From: a bacterium UBP17_UBA6191
GTDB taxonomy: Bacteria > Muiribacteriota > UBA6191
Direction of reading: 5' to 3'
Length of the DNA stretch: 5,516 bases
Assembly: GCA_002422125.1 (NCBI GenBank)
Contig: DITF01000300.1
Span: 1 to 5,516 of the forward strand
Part shown: piece by piece, positions 1-5,516 of the stretch
How positions within the stretch are numbered: position 1 is the first letter of the stretch
Layout: every line of letters begins with the position of its first letter
Translations under genes and position numbers: made by a program
Notes under the pieces: model-generated
Databases searched by the model: none
Seen by the model: the letters and a program-made list of their open reading frames with translations, nothing else
What the model was told of the DNA's origin: nothing

Positions 1-582
1 CCGGCCAGACGACTGCTGAAATTGTTGGAAATTGACTTTTATGAAGGAGAATTTGTTCCAGGTAAAGGCCGATTTCTTAGTAGTTTTAATGAAAATACCG
101 ATCGAGAGGAAAGAAACTATTTGCAGCAGATAGTCTTTCCTAAGGTTAGTAGAATCGCCTACATCTCAGACTGCGGATCTCCGGTATTTGAAGATCCAGG
201 CCATTCTATTTTAAGTATCAGTAAGGGATTTTTTGTAGAATACCTGCCTGGGGTAACATCGCTTTCTGCTCTGATGATGTTTTTACCCGAACACATCAAA
301 CGCTTTGAGGTGTTAGGTTTTCTTTCGCGCAAAAATGAGGTTCGTCGTCAGGAGCTAATAAGCATTAAAAAGGCCGACAAACCGGTTTTTTTAATGGAAA
401 CTCCCTATCGTATGCACAAAATGCTGGCCGAGCTTCAGGAAAACTTTTCTGATTGGAAGCTTTTGTTTGGCTACAAACTCAGCCACCGTGAAGAAAAAGT
501 ATTAAGAGGAACGGTGAGCTCTGTTGTTCATCAGGCCTTGCAAATGGAACAGGCCGAATTTGTTCTGTTTTTGCATCACTGA
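1..582 (+). CDS. RsmI-family (short-form) SAM-dependent rRNA methyltransferase, 5'-truncated by window edge
   Basis: This is the last 193 residues of a tetrapyrrole-methylase-fold SAM-dependent methyltransferase of the RsmI family. RsmI 2'-O-methylates C1402 in the decoding centre of 16S rRNA, in the cytoplasm. The frame is open to base 1 and already reads family sequence there (ARRLLKLLEID, matching the region after EDTR in RsmI), so the TTG at 22 is not the start and roughly 40 residues, including the first SAM-fold strand, are missing. Visible family landmarks, counted from base 1, are SDCGSPVFEDPG (56-67, usually SDAGTPxxxDPG), a PGVTSLSAL loop (83-91), GFLSRK (106-111), ETPYR (133-137), LRGT (168-171) and a final AEFVLFLHH strand. 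The protein stops there and lacks the C-terminal extension of about 45 residues seen in E. coli RsmI. It therefore resembles the shorter RsmI-like proteins known from Bacteroidetes and others, and its exact rRNA target is less certain. Family membership is secure, the target base is inferred. Confidence 0.88.
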   Translation, partial: PARRLLKLLEIDFYEGEFVPGKGRFLSSFNENTDREERNYLQQIVFPKVSRIAYISDCGSPVFEDPGHSILSISKGFFVEYLPGVTSLSALMMFLPEHIKRFEVLGFLSRKNEVRRQELISIKKADKPVFLMETPYRMHKMLAELQENFSDWKLLFGYKLSHREEKVLRGTVSSVVHQALQMEQAEFVLFLHH

Positions 583-1163
583 TAGATTTTAAGATTGCGA
601 AAGCTTACTTCAGAGTCCAAGGCCCCAAAGCCAAAAGAACCATTTTTTTGGCCGTTGGCCGTGTCCTGAAACGAAAAAACTTTTTCACCCTCAATATAAA
701 AATCCTGCTTACTGAAATTTTTATCCACCTGAATACTGAATTCACGGCCAGGGTTAGTCTCCAGCGTTTTTATGCCCAGAATTTGTTTGTTTCCGTTTTG
801 ATAGCGGATCAATTGAGCTTCACGATTGTTGGAATTATAAACCAGAGCCACATGATTTTTTTCATCGTGGTAGTCGGTAACAAGACTTACCCGTTTGGCT
901 CCTACCTGGGATAGGGCACTAACCTTAACATCTAAACGGGCTGAGTATTTTTCACCCATTCTTCTATCCACAGCTACAAAATTATTGGTGGGCACTGCTT
1001 CTTTGAGATCGGGTCTATAATGCAAGGTGTTTCCCACCACCGAAAAAGCACCTTTGCCCAGCCGCTTGATTCCATCCTCATTTTTAAAATTGTCCGAATA
1101 GACTCGATTTAAGGAACTCGCAAATGCAGAAAGTGTATTGTTTACATTAAAGCTAGTCTGCAT
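576..1163 (-). CDS. Concanavalin A-like / LamG-type beta-sandwich protein of unknown function
   Basis: A 195-residue protein, almost all predicted beta strand. After about 20 N-terminal residues it begins YSDNF (22-26), then has a GAFSVVGNTLHYRP segment (38-51), strands around VSLVTDYHD (92-100), HVALVYN (104-110), FYIEGEKVFSF (155-165) and a closing FGFGALDSEVSFRNLKIY (177-194). That order, with a final GxxGFGAxxSxVxFxNLxI strand, is typical of concanavalin A-like lectin/glucanase folds of the LamG or DUF1080 (3-keto-disaccharide hydrolase) kind. I see no catalytic residues that would settle an activity, so it may bind a glycan or protein. No signal peptide or membrane segment is visible. 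The ATG at 1163 is chosen because AGGGAGGG lies just upstream and the start overlaps the upstream stop. A TTG at 1196 would add 11 residues but has less support. The gene is the second of a leftward pair with the TPR-peptidase gene. The fold call is by eye, and function is unknown. Confidence 0.75.
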   Translation of the reverse strand: MQTSFNVNNTLSAFASSLNRVYSDNFKNEDGIKRLGKGAFSVVGNTLHYRPDLKEAVPTNNFVAVDRRMGEKYSARLDVKVSALSQVGAKRVSLVTDYHDEKNHVALVYNSNNREAQLIRYQNGNKQILGIKTLETNPGREFSIQVDKNFSKQDFYIEGEKVFSFQDTANGQKNGSFGFGALDSEVSFRNLKIYQ

Positions 1164-2496
1164 AACCCTCCCTAAGAGACTCGGCCCAGGCTTCAATCAA
1201 ATTGGTCATATTCATACCTGTGGTCCTTATAAGTACATCGGCAAATGTAAGATCAGCTCGAAGCTGAGGTAAATAACGGACCAATTCCGATAGCCATCCC
1301 TTGTTTGCTAGAAATTGTATCATGGAATGAGCCTGAACATAAAATTGAAAGGCCGAGGCGTGCAGAGTGATACCTTCGGGCATATCCTGCTTGTAATAGG
1401 CTTGTTTCTTGATCATAGGCTTTAAGAACTGATGCATTAGAGCCTGATCCTGATTTGGCTCTAAAAACTGTGCCAGTCCCTCATGTACCCAGAGGGGAAT
1501 ATTTCTAGCCTGTTTTGTCATGAGGTTTAAAAGATGATGTGTGTATTCATGAAAAATCACATTTTCCAGTTTGGATCTCTCTTGATTCTGGCTGACTTTT
1601 TCCCAGGGGATCAAAAGATCAAGACTGGCACTGTCATGCAGACCGCTAACGGCCTCTGATTCGATTCTGGTGTATTCGGAAAAATCTTCGCGACTTAAAA
1701 ATAGTACCCGCGTGTAATTTTTGGGGTAATAATCAAGGACTCGACCAATTTCCATGTAGGCCCTATCTAAAATTTCCAAATAGATTCTTAGGGCTTCGGA
1801 GTTTTGGTTTGCCAACATTACCACGCGAAAACTGGAGGAAACGGCTGTGGTATATTTGTCCCTTAGGCTAATGTATTGCAGAGCTTGATGTTTCAGTCTT
1901 TGGTCTTCTGAGGACAAGGATCCAGTGTGCTTTAACTTTCTCTCAAAGACATCCAGAGCCGATTCTGGCTGTGAAAGTCGAATGTAACAGATAGCCATGA
2001 GGGAGTACAGTTCCTTAGAACCTCTTGACTGATACTCCTGATGCCTCAGTTCATTTAGGGCTGCATTGTAATTTTCCAGGCGCATCCAGGACTGTGCCAG
2101 TATCAAGGCCGCGCTATACTGATCAGAAGCGGACAGTTGTGGTCTGATTCTTTCAATGATGGAAATGGCATCATAAAAATCATGGTTTCTAAGGTAGGCA
2201 GTGGCTAGCCGCACAGAAATCTGGGCGTTTTCAGGCAGGATGGATTGAGCTCTCTCAATGGCATACACGGCTTCACGGTATTGTTTGTTTTGATCATGCG
2301 ATACGGCCTTTTGAAGATAAATTTCGGCCCTCAACGATTCCCTTTGACTGTCACTTATCTGCTTCAGGGAGTCTAGTCTGGATTCGGCACAGAAAAAGTC
2401 TTGTCGCTCCAGACACAATCTTAACTCCGAAAGAGCAAATATCGGACAAAAAAGACAGTAATGTAGGGTCAAATGACGAAGGTAATAAAGTAACAT
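1153..2496 (-). CDS. TPR-repeat protein with C-terminal Peptidase_MA-like gluzincin metallopeptidase domain
   Basis: From the ATG at 2496 this is a 447-residue protein. An N-terminal hydrophobic stretch (about 9-22, ending IFALS) could be a Sec signal peptide. About four TPR-like helical pairs follow (roughly residues 57-188, with AEIYLQKA, SVRLATAYLRNHDF, ALILAQSWMRLENY and YSLMAICYIRLSQ as A-helices). A segment around 222-271 (SSFRVVM, then LDRAYMEIGRVLDYYP) is typical of the Peptidase_MA family and leads into the zinc site HEYTH (316-320, bases 1551-1537) and WVHEGLAQFLE (337-346), whose Glu339 would be the third zinc ligand of a gluzincin. All expected catalytic residues are present, so an active zinc peptidase is likely. 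The substrate is unknown. TPRs suggest docking to partner proteins, probably in the periplasm if the signal peptide is real. The frame stays open upstream to 2688 with other ATGs at 2547, 2619 and 2652. I prefer 2496 because it avoids overlap with the divergent gene and leaves a signal-like N-terminus, but no good ribosome binding site marks any of them. Confidence 0.87.
   Translation of the reverse strand: MLLYYLRHLTLHYCLFCPIFALSELRLCLERQDFFCAESRLDSLKQISDSQRESLRAEIYLQKAVSHDQNKQYREAVYAIERAQSILPENAQISVRLATAYLRNHDFYDAISIIERIRPQLSASDQYSAALILAQSWMRLENYNAALNELRHQEYQSRGSKELYSLMAICYIRLSQPESALDVFERKLKHTGSLSSEDQRLKHQALQYISLRDKYTTAVSSSFRVVMLANQNSEALRIYLEILDRAYMEIGRVLDYYPKNYTRVLFLSREDFSEYTRIESEAVSGLHDSASLDLLIPWEKVSQNQERSKLENVIFHEYTHHLLNLMTKQARNIPLWVHEGLAQFLEPNQDQALMHQFLKPMIKKQAYYKQDMPEGITLHASAFQFYVQAHSMIQFLANKGWLSELVRYLPQLRADLTFADVLIRTTGMNMTNLIEAWAESLREGYAD
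1166..1173 (-). promoter_or_regulatory. Ribosome binding site of the beta-sandwich gene
   Basis: On the minus strand AGGGAGGG sits immediately before the ATG at 1163, with TT between. The GGAGG core is 3 bases from the ATG, slightly close but purine-rich and strong. It lies inside the last codons of the upstream peptidase gene, which fits translational coupling, and it supports the ATG at 1163 over the upstream TTG. Confidence 0.65.
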
Positions 2497-2575
2497 AGAA
2501 GCCAGTATTTTAGCATGGGCAATGCAACAAGATATGACAGTTAGCATAAAAGATCGGAAATTTTCCTCCAGGGCA
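2497..2575. promoter_or_regulatory. Short divergent intergenic region, presumed promoters for both directions
   Basis: About 79 bases separate the assigned start of the peptidase gene (leftward, 2496) from that of the TamB-like gene (rightward, 2576). By position it should carry both promoters. I see only weak hints: an A/T-rich TAAAAT on the minus strand near 2505-2512 with no convincing -35 box at the right distance, and ATAAAA on the plus strand near 2546-2551. On the minus strand a clean GGAGG (2569-2565) lies 17 bases before the ATG at 2547, too far to serve it normally. If either gene really starts further upstream, the region is partly coding. No operator-like palindrome is evident. 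Confidence 0.35.
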
Positions 2576-5516
2576 ATGAAACGCACCTTGATTTTGGTGT
2601 TTGCTCTGGTTCTAGGCATTGTTACTGTTTTGGCCTCTTTATTAAATGCCATGGCATTTGATCTGTTAAGAGCAGGTTTTGCCAACACCAGGTTTGATAG
2701 CTATGAAATTACCACTGCTGAAGTAAATGGGGGTTTATTTGGAGGCTTTTTTATCAGCAATTTGAGCCTCAGGGATAAGCGAACCAATCAAAATATTATT
2801 TCTATGGACACACTGTTTGCCAAGGTAGATCTGTTTAAGTTAATGGCAGGGGAACTTCAGGTTTCCTGGGCCAGAATTGATAGATTGAAGGTCTCGGCCC
2901 CAGGGCTTCGAGAAATGATCGCCAGAAAGGATTTGCAAAAGGCGTTTAGTGGAGCGTCGGGCTCTCTTTTAGACTCGCTTGTCCTTAAAAACATTCACTT
3001 TTATGAGTTGTCCTTTGATTCGCCTTTGGAATTGTATCTGACTGAGGATCAGATTGAATGGTTTGAAGATTACATGGAGCCGGGTTTTACGCCACGATTT
3101 TTTGGGGAATTGGACTGGAGGGAGCAGAAGCTAAGTTTAAATGCCCACCTGAGTTCCAAATCTCCTGGGCCCCGCCCCTTAAGTCTGGACTTTACATTGG
3201 ATACAAAAAATATGGTAGGCCAGATTGTACTTAAGGCCGAGGGTGTGTCTCTTGAAGAATTGATTCGCTTTAAACAACCCATCGATGGGGAAATTCGCAT
3301 GCAAACCAGCCTTAACTTTGCACTGGATCCCAACCGGTTTGAGTCTCCCCATGTGTTTACATCTCCGGCAGGAGATTTGTTCTATTACACCCTCCAGGGT
3401 GAGTCAGAAGGCGAGTTTTCGGTACTGCAAATTGGGGATATTGTAGCATCCAAGGTGCTATTACAAGGGCATTGGAATCATTTTGCGGCCACACTGAAAC
3501 ATGGGAGTATGGAGATTTTAGGGACCCAGATTTTGGCCAGTGGTCATTGGAAACAGGACGATAAACCGCGATTTGTGGTGGTGGTGCCTGGAATTGAGGT
3601 ATCTGAATTGTTGCATTCGCTGGAATTTACCGAGATATCACATAGAATCCGTGGACAAATTAGCTTGGATTTGGAGTGGGACGGCGAAACTGTGGATTTG
3701 GGTCGCATTCAGATACAAAACCTGAAGTTTGATTCTTATGATTTAACATTGGGCTCCGTCAATGTATTAAATTTAAACCCTTATTTGGCCGGAGATGATC
3801 AGGATTTAATCTTTGTGATGGATCAGTTTTCGGCTCCTTGGTTTGCGGGAACAAAATTGCATGGCAGTTTAAATGAACAGAATCTCAAACTGAGTGCAGT
3901 CATTAATCAATTGGATATGAATCTTTTAAAACAGATTTTTCCCGAATGGTTAGAAGAGATTAAGGGTAAGGTCCAAGCTGGATTAGAGGTGGATTTTGAT
4001 CTAAATTCACGGGAATTTAGCTGGAAATCTCAAGGTAGGATATCTGAAATCGACTGCAAAGAAGTCAATCTTGAGTCCTTCAATTTTAATCTGGATGGCA
4101 ATTTAGAGGAATTTCAGCTCAGGGGAGATTTACACCTCGGCGACAAGTCCCAGGTTCTTTTGCAAGGTCGCTTTTCCCACAGGGCTGGAAATATGAATCT
4201 GTTCATGCCCGTTCTTGATATGAAATTATTAGAACGGTACGCACCGGAAATTGAATTTAGTGGCAAGCTAGTAGATGTAAAGGCGGAAGTCATTCTGTGG
4301 CCAGATGCAGAATTTCGCTTAAAGAGCCGGGCTCAGGGTCTTGATCTTGAGGGAGTCATCTTTGAGGACGCAGCCTTGGAAATGGCCTATCGGCAGGGAA
4401 GATATTGGATAAAACTACTGGATAAGAGCCTTAGAGTTAATTTGACTCAGAAGGACGATGGGTTTGATTTTTTAATTACGGAAACCAATCTGGCCAGATT
4501 GGCGATGCCATTTTTGCCACCGGGGTTTTTGCGGCTGGATGGGGGAGAAATTGGACTGGAGGGATTTTGGAGCTCGCAGGGTGCCAAGATAGTCTTAAAG
4601 CGCCTAAAACTTGGAATCGGTTCCAATGAATTGACGCTAAACCGACAGGCTAATCTTGTATATGGCCGTGACAATAGTTTAAGTGGTGGTTTGGGACTTA
4701 GTCTTACCCAAGGGAAAAATCAAAAACCGGCTGAATTAAACCTGAATCTCTCCAAGGATCAGATTGTCTTAAATGTAAAAGGGTTAAAAACTCAAAATTT
4801 AACCACTCAGGTGCAGGCTGATTTAAACATGGATCTGGTAGTTCATCATCCCCTGGATTCTATTGCCAGACAGATGTACACATCTATGAATCTCACCAAT
4901 GTAAATCTTCTCATCCAGGAAAAACCGATATTTGTGGATCAGTTTTCGTTTATTGGGCGGGTCGATTCCCGCCAGGTTAATATCGAAAATGCCTTGATTC
5001 GCAGATTGAGTTCCCAGGTTCAGATTCAAGGCGTGGTTCCTTTACCCAATCAGACCGGTCCCTTTCAGATCGCGTTTAAAGCTCCTAAAACCGATATGAA
5101 GCTTTTAAAGCCATTGCTGCCCGATCAGATTCTGAATCTTGAAGGCAATCTTGATCTGGATATGTCTGTGTTTGGAAGTCTCGACAATCCCGAGTATTCT
5201 GGTCGTGTCAGGATAGAAAATGCGCGCTTTGGAATTTTTTATGACCAGCAGGAATTTAACCTGGAATCCGTATTTCTTGAGGCTGATATTGTGTCGAGCT
5301 TAATGCGTATTGTTTCGTTTAAGACTCGCGTCAAAGAAACAGATCTGGCTTTAAGAGGTGAGGCAAACTTAAAAGATTCCAAGCTTCGCCTTACGGGTGC
5401 TGCTTATCAATCGGCTTTTAGCCTGGGTTGGTTAAAACTGGATGGGCCGGAGATTCAGAATCTGATTGTAGGAGTAACTGTCCTTAACCCCATCATCCAA
5501 GGAATCGTAAATTATC
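2576..5516 (+). CDS. TamB/AsmA-like envelope protein (translocation/assembly module TamB-like), 3'-truncated by window edge
   Basis: I translated this frame codon by codon: 980 codons without a stop, continuing past the right edge. Residues 1-3 are MKR, followed by a membrane anchor at about 4-26 (TLILVFALVLGIVTV onward). Next comes the opening typical of the TamB/AsmA-like superfamily: a glycine-rich VNGGLFGGFFISNLSLRD (50-66), then LFAKVDLFKLMAGELQVSWARID (80-102). The rest is mostly short amphipathic beta strands with repeated motifs such as GQISLDLEWDG, GKVQAGLEVDFDL and GSLDNPEYSGRVRIENARF (867-885), the last typical of regions leading into the TamB C-terminal (DUF490) domain, which should lie beyond or across the window end. 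Family members are inner-membrane-anchored, span the periplasm as a hydrophobic beta groove, and are implicated in phospholipid transport to, or protein assembly in, the outer membrane. No tamA/bamA partner is in view. The ATG at 2576 has only a weak AGGG upstream; in-frame ATGs at 2534 and 2522 would add 14 or 18 residues. The family is fairly sure, the exact member less so. Confidence 0.85.
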   Translation, partial: MKRTLILVFALVLGIVTVLASLLNAMAFDLLRAGFANTRFDSYEITTAEVNGGLFGGFFISNLSLRDKRTNQNIISMDTLFAKVDLFKLMAGELQVSWARIDRLKVSAPGLREMIARKDLQKAFSGASGSLLDSLVLKNIHFYELSFDSPLELYLTEDQIEWFEDYMEPGFTPRFFGELDWREQKLSLNAHLSSKSPGPRPLSLDFTLDTKNMVGQIVLKAEGVSLEELIRFKQPIDGEIRMQTSLNFALDPNRFESPHVFTSPAGDLFYYTLQGESEGEFSVLQIGDIVASKVLLQGHWNHFAATLKHGSMEILGTQILASGHWKQDDKPRFVVVVPGIEVSELLHSLEFTEISHRIRGQISLDLEWDGETVDLGRIQIQNLKFDSYDLTLGSVNVLNLNPYLAGDDQDLIFVMDQFSAPWFAGTKLHGSLNEQNLKLSAVINQLDMNLLKQIFPEWLEEIKGKVQAGLEVDFDLNSREFSWKSQGRISEIDCKEVNLESFNFNLDGNLEEFQLRGDLHLGDKSQVLLQGRFSHRAGNMNLFMPVLDMKLLERYAPEIEFSGKLVDVKAEVILWPDAEFRLKSRAQGLDLEGVIFEDAALEMAYRQGRYWIKLLDKSLRVNLTQKDDGFDFLITETNLARLAMPFLPPGFLRLDGGEIGLEGFWSSQGAKIVLKRLKLGIGSNELTLNRQANLVYGRDNSLSGGLGLSLTQGKNQKPAELNLNLSKDQIVLNVKGLKTQNLTTQVQADLNMDLVVHHPLDSIARQMYTSMNLTNVNLLIQEKPIFVDQFSFIGRVDSRQVNIENALIRRLSSQVQIQGVVPLPNQTGPFQIAFKAPKTDMKLLKPLLPDQILNLEGNLDLDMSVFGSLDNPEYSGRVRIENARFGIFYDQQEFNLESVFLEADIVSSLMRIVSFKTRVKETDLALRGEANLKDSKLRLTGAAYQSAFSLGWLKLDGPEIQNLIVGVTVLNPIIQGIVNY

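Noticed and set aside
630..655. Possible terminator hairpin: CCAAAA and TTTTGG arms, then GGCC-GTT-GGCC
   Set aside because: The T-run lies before or within the stem, not after it, on the plus strand, and on the minus strand the hairpin is followed by A's. It also lies inside the beta-sandwich coding sequence. It does not fit an intrinsic terminator in either direction.
648..914. Plus-strand 88-codon open frame
   Set aside because: It lies wholly antisense to the beta-sandwich gene, has no family resemblance and no ribosome binding site. It is a shadow frame.
2497..2688. The 64-residue N-terminal extension of the peptidase frame (starting at 2688) as real protein
   Set aside because: It is antisense to the start and membrane anchor of the TamB-like gene, has no family resemblance, is rich in K/R/N without a signal sequence, and no ribosome binding site is well placed. 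It is better explained as chance openness opposite coding sequence.
3070..5029. Several 60-90 codon open frames on either strand inside this stretch (3070-3333 minus, 3540-3725 plus, 4447-4674 minus, 4823-5029 minus)
   Set aside because: All lie within the continuous TamB-like frame, which has coherent family motifs on both sides of each of them. Their translations look like random antisense or off-frame sequence.
1..5516. Mobile element, phage, CRISPR or defence-system content
   Set aside because: No transposase, integrase, inverted terminal repeats, direct-repeat arrays or nuclease-like genes were seen. Base composition looks even across the window, and gene content is housekeeping and envelope.

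Overview
The window reads as ordinary chromosomal DNA of a Gram-negative bacterium. It has moderate G+C (mid-40s percent, estimated by eye on sample lines), tightly packed genes, and two proteins expected to act in the cell envelope. The combination of a TamB/AsmA-like giant, a TPR-gluzincin peptidase and a short-form RsmI-like methyltransferase would suit Bdellovibrionota or other former Deltaproteobacteria. That placement is a guess from protein style and rests on no marker gene.

Layout from left to right. (1) Bases 1-582, plus strand: the C-terminal 193 residues of an RsmI-family rRNA 2'-O-methyltransferase whose start lies before the window. (2) Bases 576-1163, minus strand: a 195-residue beta-rich protein resembling concanavalin A-like/LamG (DUF1080-type) folds. 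Its stop overlaps the methyltransferase stop tail to tail by 7 bases. (3) Bases 1153-about 2496, minus strand: a TPR-repeat protein ending in a Peptidase_MA-type zinc metallopeptidase domain with HEYTH and a downstream WVHEGLA glutamate. Its stop overlaps the start of gene 2 by 11 bases, so the two form a translationally coupled pair transcribed leftward. (4) Bases 2576-5516, plus strand: one uninterrupted frame of 980 codons running off the right edge. It encodes the N-terminal part of a TamB/AsmA-like envelope protein with an N-terminal membrane anchor followed by beta-repeat sequence. It is transcribed divergently from the peptidase gene across a gap of about 79 bases.

The genes probably do not form one pathway. 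The methyltransferase acts on the ribosome, the TamB-like protein probably works in envelope lipid transport or outer-membrane assembly, and the peptidase plus beta-sandwich protein form their own two-gene unit of unknown substrate. There are no tRNA or rRNA genes, CRISPR arrays, insertion sequences, long repeats or convincing intrinsic terminators, and no gene-free stretch longer than about 80 bases. I do not see a clear new biological system. The most interesting item is the coupled peptidase/beta-sandwich pair.
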